From Dactylonectria macrodidyma (lineage: Eukaryota > Ascomycota > Sordariomycetes > Hypocreales > Nectriaceae), in contig JAGMUV010000029.1 in NCBI GenBank assembly GCA_020744425.1, positions 558,001-622,000 on the forward strand: 64,000 nucleotides of DNA. Reading direction: 5' to 3'. Each line of letters starts with the position of its first letter. Position 1 is the first letter of the stretch. The notes below the pieces were generated by a model, which made no database searches, was not told the origin of the DNA, and saw nothing but the letters and a program-made list of their open reading frames with translations. Below are positions 21,317 to 32,690 of this stretch, piece after piece. A program made the translations under genes and the position numbers.

Positions 21317-23993
21317 GGGTTTGATTAAAAAGTGCCCCCCATTTTAGTAGAAAGTGCCCCCCTTGTGGCTGAACTGTGACTAAACACGCTAACTGCTCCG
21401 ATTCCGCTTTTCCCAGTCAAATATCGTGTGAGGTAGGGAATGCGACCTAGCTGTATGTCCAACCCCTGTTATGCACATCACCCATCACTATCATAACCTC
21501 CTGATTTGGTGTTTTCACAAGAATATCGCCATTGAAGCTATTTAATATTGCTATCGCTATCACTAAAATCATCTTGCCTTAAGGCGCCTTCCATACTGCT
21601 GATCAATCGAGTCATCCGGTCTAGCTGTTGGCTAAAGACTTCCATGCAAGACTGCTGTTGCGATACCCAAGGTGTGCCGAGCTCGAGGACCAGATCCTCG
21701 CCGTCAGCCTCGTCAATCTCGTCAGCCTCGCCCTCAATCATATCCTCGTCCGTGATGGCATCATCATCAACGTCCTCTAGTCTAGAGAAGGCACGTTGAT
21801 AAGCACGCTGCATCTTCGTCCCTGCGTCGTATGTATCCCCCCCTTGCAGCCGCTGTAGGCCCAGTGCTGTAGTTGATAGTCTCACCTTTGCAGTATCTAC
21901 TGTAGGAGGCGCTGTTGATGGTGGAGGCAGCCCGGGCCCGGCAACCCCGGCAGTCTCAGAAGCCTCGGCTTTCTCGGCAGCTAGCACTCGTTCAACGAGA
22001 AGGGGATCTCTCCTCGAGCTTGTGACACCGGCTCTGCGCTCAAGACCAAGGGAACCTTTTGGCCGACCTTTTCCCCTAATAACCTGGGGCTCGAGCGGAT
22101 AAAAGGAAGGAGATTTGTCCAGATGCCATGTCTCTCGCTGCCACCACCAGTGGGGATCAATATCAACTAGCTGCAGCGGCTCCCTATTGTACATCCTCTT
22201 CCAGATCGTATGCTTGCACGGCAGCCCCATTACAACCTTGATACGGCACGGTCCGCAGGGATCAGTAGGTGGTGCCTTCGTGCTGCTGCGATCAAGAGTC
22301 TGCTCTTCCTGAACGATATTCATTAGCGCAATTGGTGTAATGCTTGTTCGTATAAGACTATAGGCGAATGTCAACGAGGAAGTCGGCACCTTATTTATCC
22401 GTGAAAGCTGCTCTGCTTTAATGGAGGCATATTGTGCCTTCCAGAAAAGATCTAGCTTCCGGAAGGCAGTCGCTAGGTCCCCCGTACAAGCCGTAATGAA
22501 CCTCTTCATCGCAGCATGAAGAGATTCCACAATAGAAGTCGTAAAGTGGCCAAAATGGCGGTGTTCATCGACAAAGCAGGAGACAACTTTCTCCTTCCAT
22601 TTCAACCACGTTGACTTCGCATATCGCACAGCAAGCTCAGGATATTTCCCGGGCCTCTCAAAGGCTTGAAGGCGGTCCTCATACTCCTTGATTGTGGCAC
22701 TATTAACAAGGATATTCCACTCATCCAAGAACTCCTGGAATTGCTTGTCTCGGGCAATTTGCGTGCCGACTTTTGTAGCCTTCTTGAAGAAGCCCTTGCA
22801 TTTTGCAAGTACATTCATATTAACATGCCACCGGCATAGAATATGTGGTGCCGTACGAAGCAAGATATCGCTTTCAAGTGCCTTCATCAATGCCAAATCC
22901 CGGTCTGTGATAATAATCCGTGGAATGCTAATCTGGTGTTCTACCATTAGCCCTGTGAGACCTTGCAATGCCCATTCAAAGTGTGCTTGTGTCTCTCCAT
23001 TGAGGAAAGCAGCAGCAACTTGGAATGTCTTCTTTGTGGGCGTTGTGCCACAAATGTTAAAAAGAGGCATATTGAAGCGGTTGGTCTTGTATGTTGTATC
23101 ATAAAGATGGATATCGGGATGTTGAAGGAGAAGCTGAAGACCATCGCGTGGTACGATCAAGAGGTTCAAAAGACGATTCTGATCGTCCCTTTTTTCGCGA
23201 TAGATATATTGGTCATTGCCTTCAAGCTGGTCAAAAAGCCACTGGATTGGGGTCCGGCCGGCTAGTTCCTCCCGGCGGTGTTGGCGTAGTAGGTTATTAA
23301 GATCGTGCCGAGTGACAATATTGACATCGCTATCGGGATCAGCGCGCAATTGCGTTAGAATCTGATGCGGTCGTGTACCAGTATTCCAGGCGTTTATAAT
23401 ATCGGCCCTACGCTTCATGATGCCGTATTTGCGGTATTTTGAATACGTCGCTGGATCGAGGGATTCGTGGTTGTGTTGGTCTGTATTGACGCCCTCGACA
23501 GGGCGGACGACCCAGGGGCCGTCATCGCGCCTTACAGCCGCTAGGCGGAAGGGGCAGCCGGTCATCTGTGTGCTTGTCTTCCGGCGCCGTGATGCATGAG
23601 TCGAGCTACGTGCCTGACTGTTGAATTTGCGGCCTTTGCTGCAGCGATAGATGACCTTACGAGGGTCAGCGGCGTTGGGCTTCTTCTTATCGACGGCGAG
23701 GCTCTGGCCCGTAGCGCGGGCAGCGGCGTGTACGGCTTCATCAGCCTCTCGGAAGGAGGAATATGTCGTCTTGAATAGCGACTCCATCGCGGGCGGCGGC
23801 ACCGGTGGCGACGATGATGATGGCTTCAATTGATCGAGATGAACTGAAAAGTCGCGTCGGGAGACACGCGTGTCCGGATCTACACGCAAACAAAGGGGCG
23901 CGGGCGACATCGGCGTGTCTAGGCCGAATGTGGTAGTTTAGCCACAAGGGGGGCGCTTTCTACTAAAATTGGGGGCACTTTTTAATCAGACCC
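21317..23993 (-). mobile_element. MULE DNA transposon 1, apparently intact
   Basis: A 2.7-kb Mutator-like element. The ends form inverted repeats of about 59 bp (21317-21375 and 23935-23993) with four mismatches by eye. The outer sequence is GGGTTTGATTAAAAAGTGCC on the left and GGGTCTGATTAAAAAGTGCC on the right when read inward. An 8-bp direct repeat ATTTTTTA flanks it (21309-21316 and 23994-24001) as the target duplication. The single gene inside is an uninterrupted transposase. Intact ends, duplication and open frame make it a candidate autonomous element. Confidence 0.85.
21538..23910 (-). CDS. MULE transposase 1 (FAR1-like finger, MULE domain)
   Basis: Uninterrupted 790-residue transposase of the Mutator-like superfamily, similar in size and layout to the Fusarium Hop type. 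The N-terminal finger resembles FAR1/WRKY-GCM1 (CPF near residue 119, HNH at 146-148). The MULE catalytic domain has D271 in DTTYKTNRFN, D336 in IITDRDLALMKA with CRWHVN at 359-364, and a glutamate in the SIVESLHAAMK block (about 462). A SWIM-like CRIKVVMGLPCKH motif lies near 560, and the acidic C-terminus (VDDDAITDEDMIEGEADE) ends the protein. The ATG at 23910 is the first Met. The gene occupies nearly the whole element, with the stop about 160 bp from the left repeat. No internal stop or frameshift is seen, unlike neighbouring elements. Confidence 0.88.
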   Translation of the reverse strand: MSPAPLCLRVDPDTRVSRRDFSVHLDQLKPSSSSPPVPPPAMESLFKTTYSSFREADEAVHAAARATGQSLAVDKKKPNAADPRKVIYRCSKGRKFNSQARSSTHASRRRKTSTQMTGCPFRLAAVRRDDGPWVVRPVEGVNTDQHNHESLDPATYSKYRKYGIMKRRADIINAWNTGTRPHQILTQLRADPDSDVNIVTRHDLNNLLRQHRREELAGRTPIQWLFDQLEGNDQYIYREKRDDQNRLLNLLIVPRDGLQLLLQHPDIHLYDTTYKTNRFNMPLFNICGTTPTKKTFQVAAAFLNGETQAHFEWALQGLTGLMVEHQISIPRIIITDRDLALMKALESDILLRTAPHILCRWHVNMNVLAKCKGFFKKATKVGTQIARDKQFQEFLDEWNILVNSATIKEYEDRLQAFERPGKYPELAVRYAKSTWLKWKEKVVSCFVDEHRHFGHFTTSIVESLHAAMKRFITACTGDLATAFRKLDLFWKAQYASIKAEQLSRINKVPTSSLTFAYSLIRTSITPIALMNIVQEEQTLDRSSTKAPPTDPCGPCRIKVVMGLPCKHTIWKRMYNREPLQLVDIDPHWWWQRETWHLDKSPSFYPLEPQVIRGKGRPKGSLGLERRAGVTSSRRDPLLVERVLAAEKAEASETAGVAGPGLPPPSTAPPTVDTAKVRLSTTALGLQRLQGGDTYDAGTKMQRAYQRAFSRLEDVDDDAITDEDMIEGEADEIDEADGEDLVLELGTPWVSQQQSCMEVFSQQLDRMTRLISSMEGALRQDDFSDSDSNIK

Positions 23994-24001
23994 ATTTTTT
24001 A

Positions 24002-24484
24002 AGGACAACATCATCATCACGAACGTCAGCTTCAACAGCTGGGGAGGCAGAGAAGCCTCTCAGCTGCGGGACTGGACGGCACTGTTATTTTCTAGACTGT
24101 ATGACTATCAATTTCTTTGCGGATTTCCTGCTTTCTATCAGACCTCTTTGAATCTGGCCGAATACACCCTTTTCCTGCGAGCCGACCGACCGCGTCCGCG
24201 GTCTTCCACCCAAGCCCGGATCTGCCGCTGCAACCTTCATCTTTTCGAGCCTTGCCACAATCCGCAGCGGCGATCCAACCCGATAAAGCGTCTAATTAGA
24301 CACTTTCCTAGCTATCTTGAAGAGACTGCCCCGTCATCTTCACCTGCGGTGGTGCTGGAAGCAGCCGCTGCCGACCTCTGCTGGAGGCGGCGAGACGGCG
24401 TCAGTCACGATTGGCCCCAGTGGCCCCGGAAAGATAGCTAGCCATTTGGGTGTGGTTTCTTCCTCGTCCGCCAAGGTCGTTTCA
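24002..24484. other. Flank between the two MULEs
   Basis: Mixed sequence that may continue the C-terminal part of the relic MULE on the minus strand (a GGRPRTRS-like stretch), but too altered to assign. No independent gene is recognised. Confidence 0.35.
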
Positions 24485-24675
24485 CTATATAATACTCTAG
24501 ATAGCTGAAGAAGCATATTAGTATGCTGCTTAGCCTGGTTTGCTTTAAGCTTAGTAAGCTGGTTTATTAGAATAAGCTTAATAATCCTCTAGGCCTTAAA
24601 GAGGTTAACTTACGAGTTATTATTTATATGAGATTTAATGAGCTTATGAATACCTTCGCACTATAATATAATATG

Positions 24676-27540
24676 AGTAGTGCTATTCGGGCTGTATGAT
24701 ATTGCTATCCGGGCTGTACCCAAAATACGCTTGCCTAAAGAGGGAAATTTATCACATGACTTCCAAAACGCTAGCCACATTAGGAAAGGCTTATAGTCAC
24801 GTGATCACCCTCGCTTACAACACCCCGCGATATCGGATCGCAATTCCTAGGCCAACTTAGACCTTTTACTATCGCGTCGCCCCTCTGCTATTCCACACAA
24901 CCATTTCTCACGAGTCACAATGACTCAATCTCACGCTGAAGACGATGCCGTCAACGGCATCTTTTCCCTAGGTTCTCAAATCCCACCGCCGCCGCCGTCA
25001 GCGCAATTCTCGTCTCTGGATGACCTCGTCAAGTCTCTGCAAGACTTCTATCGCAAGAACGGCGCCGCCTTAGTGAAGAAGTCACCTGGTAACTATCGTG
25101 AGATTCATGGCGTTAGGCAGCCAACTTATATTCAACTGCGTTGTGACCGCGGTGACGCTCGTGAGTGTGAAGCTGCTGGTGTACGCAAATCCAGTACGCA
25201 AAAGGTCGACTGCCCGTTCAAGATCACAGCGTCAGCAACGCAAAAGCTCAACTATCTCTGGACCTACCGAGTCGCGGTCTCTGATCATAACCACGGCCCG
25301 TCCCTCGACCCGTCCGCACACGTGATGCATCGCCGCCGCACACCAGAGCAGCTAGAAGTCGAGCGATCTCTTTTCAAGCACAAATCCCTCCCCGCCCGCG
25401 AGATGAGTGATATCATACGTGATGTGACGATCGAGCCGTCTTTCTTTCGACAAAAAGACATCTATAATGACCGTCAGAAGCTGCGGCAGGCATCCCTCGG
25501 CGGCAAAACAGCGACGCAGGCGTGGATCGGCTCCCTCCAAGATCAGGGTCTCAAGCACCTCGTACGGTATAGTGCTGACCGCAAAGTTGAGGCTGTTTTC
25601 TGGACTTATCCTTGGTGTGAGCTGATGTGGAAGAGGTTTCCAGAGGTTCTTGGTATGGACAATACATACAAGACTAATCGCTTTAAAATGTACCTTTTCC
25701 AGGTCACTGGCGTCACAGACCAAAAGTCTGTAGCTAACTTTGGCTTTGGCCTCATCAACTCCGAAAAAGAGGAAGGATTTCAGTGGCTTTGTGACCAAGT
25801 AGATGATTTCCGCCGTTTCCTTGGAATCCGAGTGCCTTCTGTTGTCATCACTGACAAGGAAATAGCCCTAAAAAACGCCCTTTATGTGACCTTTCCAGAC
25901 ACGCAGCAGCAGTTGTGCGTCTTTCACATCAACGCCAACATCAAGGCTAAGATCGCAGCCCGTTGGAAGGACCCAAAAGACGCCGATGCTGATGAAGATA
26001 CTGACGATGATGACGATGATGACGATTGTATGCCAACGCCTAGTCTCAGTGATCGACATCATGAAGCCCTCTATCGCGAGGCCAATGAAGGAACTTACGG
26101 CAATCGAGACTCAGCATCACCAGCACCGCCGCCTAGCACACAAGGTGAATTGACCCGCGAGACGATGTTTTCCGCCTGGCACCGAGTCATCTATGCCGAC
26201 CAAGTGAGTGACTTCAAGGCGGCTTGGGCCTCGATGAACGATGCATACAACCCACAGCAAAAGTCAATCCTTCGATACATCTCAAGGGAGTATATGCCTT
26301 GGCGGGAACAGTGGGCAAAGTGCTACATTTGCCGCTATCGTAACTTCGGCCAGAGGGTTAACAGCCCTGTTGAGACTGCTCACAAGGATGTGAAGTCATT
26401 CCTAGTCACCGGCACCGGTGACCTGCTTCACCTACACAAAGCTATCCAACAGATGTTGAAAAAGAAGCAGCGTGACTATGAGCAACAGGCAGCTAGAATG
26501 ATGATGCGTCAGCGACGAGAATACATGGGCCGGGAATGGCTTGGTAAGGTTCCCTTACAAATAACCTACGCTGCTGTCGATTTGCTTGTCAAGCAGCATC
26601 GATTTGCTGAGGCAGCTTTCCTATCACTCACGCAGCCGACCCCCGAGCCGTTGAGACCGTGTTCCGGCAACTTCACACAGCAATACGGTCTTCCCTGCAG
26701 TCACTATATCTACGACTTGCTGGTGACTAAAGAGCCGTTGTTAAAGGAAGTTATCCTGCCCCGCTGGTGGCTCCATAAACCTCTGGTAGGAATTACAGCT
26801 CTTAGTATGAGAAATCTACTAATTTCTATCTCTAGGACCTCGAAGAGCCACTTCTACTGATCCGCGACCCTGACGTTGTCGCTAACCTCCGCGGCCGACC
26901 TCGAATACCTGTGAATAAGAAGCTCACGATACCCTCATATCTACAAGCCAGTGTGACCTCGAGTCCCCAGCAACAGACCCAAAGCCAACAGACCCCCCGG
27001 CAGCCTCGCCAAAACCCACAGACGACCCGCCGGCTCAACCCAAGCGTACGGCGCACGCTGTCACAGACCGAGCTTGTGGACACACCAAGCAGCCAACAGT
27101 CCCGAAAACTGTCAACGCCAAGATCACGAGGCCATACAAATACAAGGGGAAGAGGATCTAGAGGAGGACGAGGTAGAGGGAGGGGCGCCGGGGCCGTGGC
27201 CGCGGCTCCGGCCCGGTCACAGTCATCAGCGTCGTCAGCCGTTGAAGATGTCATTATCATTCCTGCTACGCAGCCGGAATATTATTCGGACCGATAGAAA
27301 TACTATTTTTCAGAAGAAACACCGGAAATGCGTTTTTTGAACGATTTGGTTGTAGCCGGGCTCGCGGGCTGTTGTGATGTGTTGACCTTGATTGAATTGG
27401 CCTGATGTTATTCACGTTCTTTGACTTACACTGTAATTTTGGTGTGGCGGGGAGCATTTGCCGAATGCGGTTGAAAATTACGTGGTCATGTGATCGATAC
27501 AGCCCGGATAGCAATATCATACAGCCCGAATAGCACTACT
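24676..27540 (+). mobile_element. MULE DNA transposon 2, apparently intact
   Basis: A 2.9-kb Mutator-like element with perfect 43-bp inverted repeats (24676-24718 and 27498-27540; inward sequence begins AGTAGTGCTATTCGGGCTGT). CTATAATATA occurs on both sides (24661-24670 and 27541-27550) as a 10-bp target duplication. On the left five extra bases (ATATG) separate it from the repeat. The element interrupts an older mutated MULE. It contains one two-exon transposase gene with no disruption. Confidence 0.88.
24920..27297 (+). CDS. MULE transposase 2 (two exons)
   Basis: Transposase of a second MULE lineage, clearly different from MULE 1. Exon 1 is 24920-26785 and exon 2 is 26836-27297. The 50-bp intron has a GTAGGA donor, a CTACTAAT branch site and a TAG end, and the join is in phase 0, giving 775 residues. 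The N-terminal finger has VDCPFKI (about 98) and DHNHGPS (122). Catalytic residues are D247 in MDNTYKTNRFK, D312 in VITDKEIALKNA with CVFHIN at 333-338, and E485 in SPVETAHKD. An aspartate run (363-369) and a SWIM-like GLPCSHYIYD follow. Exon 2 supplies LRGRPRIPVNKKL and an Arg/Gly-rich tail (RGRGSRGGRGRGRG). Without the intron the protein would stop just after the SWIM region, so I favour splicing. The ATG at 24920 is the first Met after the left repeat. Confidence 0.85.
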
Positions 27541-27840
27541 CTATAATATATTGCTTAAAGTAAAGGTATTAGTTAACCCACGCCTTAACAAACCTCTGCT
27601 TATAGGGATCCAGCCAGGTCTTTATAATATAGCCCACTTCGTTAATATAGTTAGGGATGTAACGCTTCTTGAACTTCTTAAACCTCTTATTATAGATATC
27701 CTCAGTCGTTAAGGCTATAATCTCATGCTAAGAGCCATAGAACTCCTTCCAGTCTTTCTGCCCTTAGGCCTCGGGTTTATCTCGAGTGAATGCAGGCATA
27801 CAATGGGTCAGAACTGTGTTGCATCTAGGAGATGGAAGTG

Positions 27841-28109
27841 ATCATGTGTGTGAGAAGCTCTTGCTATTCTTCCTATCTAATGAGGGTCTTTGGGTCAGTC
27901 TTATAGATGAAGAGACTGATGATGACCTCGGACAGCCAAGACGGTCCGGATGCTACGGACTATTTGACTTTATCTAGCTATCCTCCTGATCATAGCTTGT
28001 GGCGAAGCTGATGACGAGGCCAGTGACGAGGAAAGTGGCTGTAGAACCTTATGATGAAGGGCAGAAGGCTTGACTGTTGTCATAGCTGCAAAAACCGATA
28101 TCCCGATAT
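27841..28109. other. Junction between MULE relic and Helitron 1
   Basis: No gene is recognised. Acidic plus-strand reading (IDEETDDDLGQPRRSG) may be another transposon fragment. The 5' end of Helitron 1 must lie in or before this region but was not identified. Confidence 0.3.
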
Positions 28110-31100
28110 GTGACATCAACACGAGCAGGCGCGCCGATTGCTTCCCGACCAGGTCCCTCGATTGCTTCTCAAGAAGGCGTACGTCTTGGAACGCCGATCG
28201 AATCTCCGGTACCGAGTTGTTCTATTTGGCCGAGACCAGCCCGGAGGAGACATCCCCGCTCACCTTTCATGGAGCGTCGAGATTTCGAGTTTCCGGATCC
28301 TGACTGGATGCGTGATCTGTCGCATTGCCCATTGTCTGATAAAGATAAGGAGCTCCTGCAGAAGTTCTGGACGGAGCTGGAAAAGGACCGAATGGAACAC
28401 TGCGCTCACTGTTAGGAAGCATGGTTTGATATAGGCCTGAAAGATAATATTTACAAGCGTTATATTGCTAAGGATGAGAACAAAAAGGAGGATGAGCCTT
28501 GGTTTTTTTCTGCCAAAAATCACTTAGATTTTGGCTTAATCCCTGCGTTTCTCCCCTAATTGACGATAGTAGAAGAGATACTGATTGCTCCAGTTCATAT
28601 GTTCGTAAACGTCATGCAGGTTCGAGGGCAGCAATATAAATATCGTGGCCATATTATGCACTTTCTCCGCGATGTTGGCAAAGTGTATCGCCAACTTCCC
28701 CTTTTACCCCCTGAATTAGATGTTACCCTACTACGCCCTCCTAATACAAGCAAACAAGCTCACCTTAACCGCCAATTCAGACGCCAGTTCCGCGTGCGCC
28801 GTCGTTGTCTCCAGGAGTGGCTGGATTTCCTGTCTCATAACCACCCAGGCTACCGAGATATTACTGTCTGCCAGAAGCGGATGTCAGTGCTGCCCGAAGA
28901 TGGCGATGTACTTGATCAGGTTGCTACTGTGGAAGTCACCGATCCTCTGTCAGCTAATTTTGGTGACATCGAGAATGACGACGTTGAGCCAGATGAGGTT
29001 CACCAGTCTGCAGTGCCAGATCTACTACCAGAGGATACAGAGATGGAAGCATTGCATTCGCACGTTCTTGGCGAAGAGCACGATAAACAGCTTCCTGTGC
29101 GACCATCCACACAACATCAGCTTGAAATGCCAGACATTCGGAGAACACCGATAAATGAGTTCAACCAGTCACAAGCACTCCTATCCCTAGCCTTTCCAAC
29201 TCTATTCCCTCGTGGTCAAGCTGATTTCGTTGAGCCAAGGTTACGGCCTATCAAGTATGCGGACTACATACAGCATGCCCTTCGATGGCATTATGGCAGA
29301 TTTGCCCGTCATCCCACTTTCCGGTTTGTGGTTTTCAACACGCTGATGCGAGCACAGGCACGGGCGAAAGCAGCTATTTCGTCAAGCAATACCAACAAAG
29401 GCAGGGTCTAATAACGCGAGATGATCTACTGGGGGCTTTCCAGAACCCTGAATCTGCAGAAGCCCAGCAGTTGCTCAACTCGATCAACCGCCAGACAGCA
29501 CAGCTTCGCGGGACACGCCCATATTGGTACTGAAAGCGTCGAGAGCTTGAATCTTATGCCTATAACCTTGACTGCCCTGGTGCTTTTATTACATTCAGCC
29601 CGGCAGACTTGCACTGGAGGAGCCTCTATCAACATATGCCCCGGTTTCAAGACTGGCAAGAGTTGCCCGAGCAACAACGTATGGGCATGTCTAGCAAACT
29701 TCTCAGGGACAACCCACATATTGCAGCCTGGCACTTCTACAAGCGGTTTGGCTTATTCAGAGATATCGTTCTGAAGCAGAAATTCAATGTCACTGATTTT
29801 TGGAACAGGTATGAATGGCAGGGTCGTGGAAGTAGCCATTGCCACGGCCTATTCTGGATGGAGGGTGCGCCTAGTGTTGACTTCGAAAATGTGCATGTAC
29901 GTAAGGAGTTCGCCCGTATCTGGAGCTTCCACGTCACAGCTTTCAATCCTGAGCCAGCTCGAGTGCAACAGCAAGGAGAAGGCAATCCCTTGGCTGTAAA
30001 TCCCTTACAGCATCCCTTAACGTTCCAATGGCTCTCACAGGTTCTGAACCGCTGCCAACGCCACCATTGCAGTGAGGCATACTGCCTACGAAAGAAGAAG
30101 GGTTCAGAAGAGATTTCTTGCCGCTTTTTCTTCCCGCGGGATACGAGAGATACGGCTGACGTTGTTCGACGACAAGGACAATCCTACTTCTCCTTCGAGG
30201 CGGACAGGAATGACAGCCTTATGAACCACTATAACCGGTGTCTCAGTCTTGGCTGGTTAGCCAACATTGATATCTCCCCCTGTACCAGCCTTCAAGCTGT
30301 GATTAATTATGCAGCCAAGTATTGCAGTAAGATGGAGAAGCGGACTGACAGTTATGCCAACCTGGGGCGGCAAATCTTGCCCTATGTCTCTCACCAGAAC
30401 CCACTTCTATCTTTTGCCTCGCGTCTAATGAACAAGTTGCTTGCTGAGAGAGACTTCTCGGGGCAAGAGATCTGCCATGTCTTGCTTAACTGCGAGCTGC
30501 AGGAGGGTACCCGTGTTATAAGAGCCGTTGATTGCCGTCCGTACGAGCAACAGGGACGGTCTCTTCGCCTCCAAGGCGATCATGACGACGCTGAGGTCGT
30601 TGGGATATATGAGAAGTATCTTTCTCGCCCTCCCCTTCATGAAGAACTCACTTACCTTGACTTCCTAGCCAACTGGAATACAACCAAGAGGGATGGGAGA
30701 AAGTGGACACGTTGGAGTCGTAAAGCTAAGCCTCGTGTATTATACTACTTCCCGCGGTACAAGTCCAACCCCCAGCATCACCAATACGATGATTTTTGTC
30801 GTGTGAAGCTAATGCTTGCTCATCCACATCGCGATCCCAACGAACTACGCAAGATCGACGGTGTCGAGTACGACTCGTATGCATCTGCCGCCGAGTTCTG
30901 TTATGGGAACCACCGGCACCCTGATGATTGCTATGGCACACCTAACGCCGAAGAACGTCGACCGGATCGGGATGAGTTCGAGGAAAAATTTCACGAGCCT
31001 GACCTTCTGGAGGAGGACTGGCGTGAGCTTGCCCGCCAGCTTCCCGACTGCCCACCAAGCCAGGAGGTAATAGATCTCCTGGGTCGACGGGATATCGATA

Positions 31101-32690
31101 TCCAATACGATTGGACACCCCACGTTGGCCGCTACGCTGACTCAGAAATCGTTCAAGGCGATTATTGACGCCATCGCATTGAGCAGAATCGTCTCCATAT
31201 GGATGTTGAAGACCTGCCTTTAGAGGTCCGTGATACGCTCAACCCAGAGCAGCGGATAGTATACGATACGTTTATTGGACACTTCCAATGCGGCAGCGAG
31301 GAGCAGATTCTACTCCATGTTGACGGTGGTGGCGGGACAGGCAAGTCGTACATGATCAAAGTCCTGTCTTCGCATCTTCAGAGGCTCGCTGGTAACCGGC
31401 CCAGTCTAATCTGGAGAGCTGCACCCACGGGTGTTGCAAGCAACCAGATAATGGGGACAACATTACACTCTCTCCTCGGCTACCAGTGGATAGGGCTTTT
31501 ACAGACCTATCCCTAGTAGATGCTAATGCTGTTCAGGAGAAGCTACGGGACGTTAGGTATCTTGTGATCGATGAGAAAAGTATGCTAGGTCTGCGTCAGC
31601 TTTCGTGGATCGACAAACGCCTCCGCCTAGTCTTTCCTGGCAGAGCAACCGAATTCTTTGGCGGCATAAGCATCATCCTCGTTGGTGACTTCTTCCAGCT
31701 CCCGCCGATTGCGAACAAGCCTCTCTACTTTGATGGGCCACTCCAAGACCTGCATGAGGTCTCTGGCCAGACGGCATATAGGGCGTTTAACCACACTGTC
31801 TTCTTGAAAAAGGTCCAGCGGCAACAGGGCGATGACCAGGCTGGCTTTCGTCTTGCGCTTGAAGAATTACGTGGTCTAAAGCTATCTATTGAATCATGGA
31901 AACTTCTGAGCCAGTGTGTGCAGGTTAAGCTAAGCCAGCGCGAGGTAGATACGTTTGATGCTGCTCTCCGTATCTATAGTAAGAAAGCTCGTGTTAATGA
32001 GTATAACTACGAGCACCTCGTCCGTCTGAAGCACCTAGCAATCCAAGTCATGGCGAAGAACATTGATAACGGTGCTGACAAGGCAACATCTGAATAAGCT
32101 GGCAACCTGGCTGGCCAGTTTCCGGTATGTATTGGTGCTCGTCTCATGCTAACCCAGAACATCTAGCAGCCAACAGGCCTATGTAATGGGGCCCAAGGGA
32201 CAGTATATGACATCAGTTGGGCCCCTGGCGCTGATACGCATCGTGACCCGCCATCTGTCATTATGATGGTGATGGATAAGTATACCGGGCTATCATATTT
32301 AATTACAGAAGATGGACGCGAGGTAGTACTTATACTCCTAGTAAAGCGAGACTTCTTTCTTAGGACATCCGCGTGTACATAGAAGCAGTTCCCACTTATA
32401 GCATTATATGTCATTACGGTTCATAAGTCACAGAGTATTACAGTAGACAAGATAGTAACGGATCTGTCTGAACGGGACTTCTAAACAGGGCTTAGCTATG
32501 TTGCAGTCTCCAGGGTCAAGATGTTAGACGGGTTAATAATCGATGCCCTATTTGAACGGGCATCTCTCCACTATGAGAAGCTACCTGATGGCAAGTGTAG
32601 TTCTATAATGTTATTCACGCTTGAGGCTCTATAAGTCCTAACAGATTAGCAGGTGTTTTGATGAAAGTCCGGGACCAGGACTGGCGCAAG
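28110..32690 (+). pseudogene. Helitron 1 Rep-Pif1 helicase (broken)
   Basis: Rolling-circle transposon protein. The N-terminal zinc region (HCAHC) is followed by the Helitron helicase-like/Rep domain: the HUH-type motif is SHCHGLFW and the tyrosine motif is INYAAKYCSKM. The C-terminal Pif1 helicase has GGGGTGKSYMIK (Walker A), YLVIDEKSMLGL (motif II), VGDFFQLPP (III), VITVHKSQS (V) and YVAVSRVK (VI). In-frame stops occur near 28413, 28557, 29531, 31166, 32095, 32164 and further on, often TAG/TGA/TAA for Trp or Gln (DY-stop-RHRIEQ, NI-stop-QPTGL). Frameshifts lie near 29378 and 31487. The start at 28110 is approximate. It is a decayed copy of a lineage different from Helitron 2, since the helicase motifs differ. 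Neither terminus was found. Confidence 0.82.

Larger units (their letters stand above)
24485..27840 (-). pseudogene. Older MULE transposase relic, split by MULE 2
   Basis: Two minus-strand fragments of one MULE transposase lie on either side of MULE 2. The right part (27840-27541) reads KDWKEFYGS-stop-HEIIALT, then EVGYIIKTWLDPYKQRFVKAW. The left part (24660-24485) reads CEGIHKLIKSHI and LILINQLTKLKANQAKQH. Together they form the family block in which a tyrosine/histidine motif is followed by VEGxH. Internal stops are TAG or TAA where Gln or Trp fits, consistent with CpA to TpA mutation. MULE 2 inserted exactly between the two blocks. The relic's terminal repeats were not found. Confidence 0.65.
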
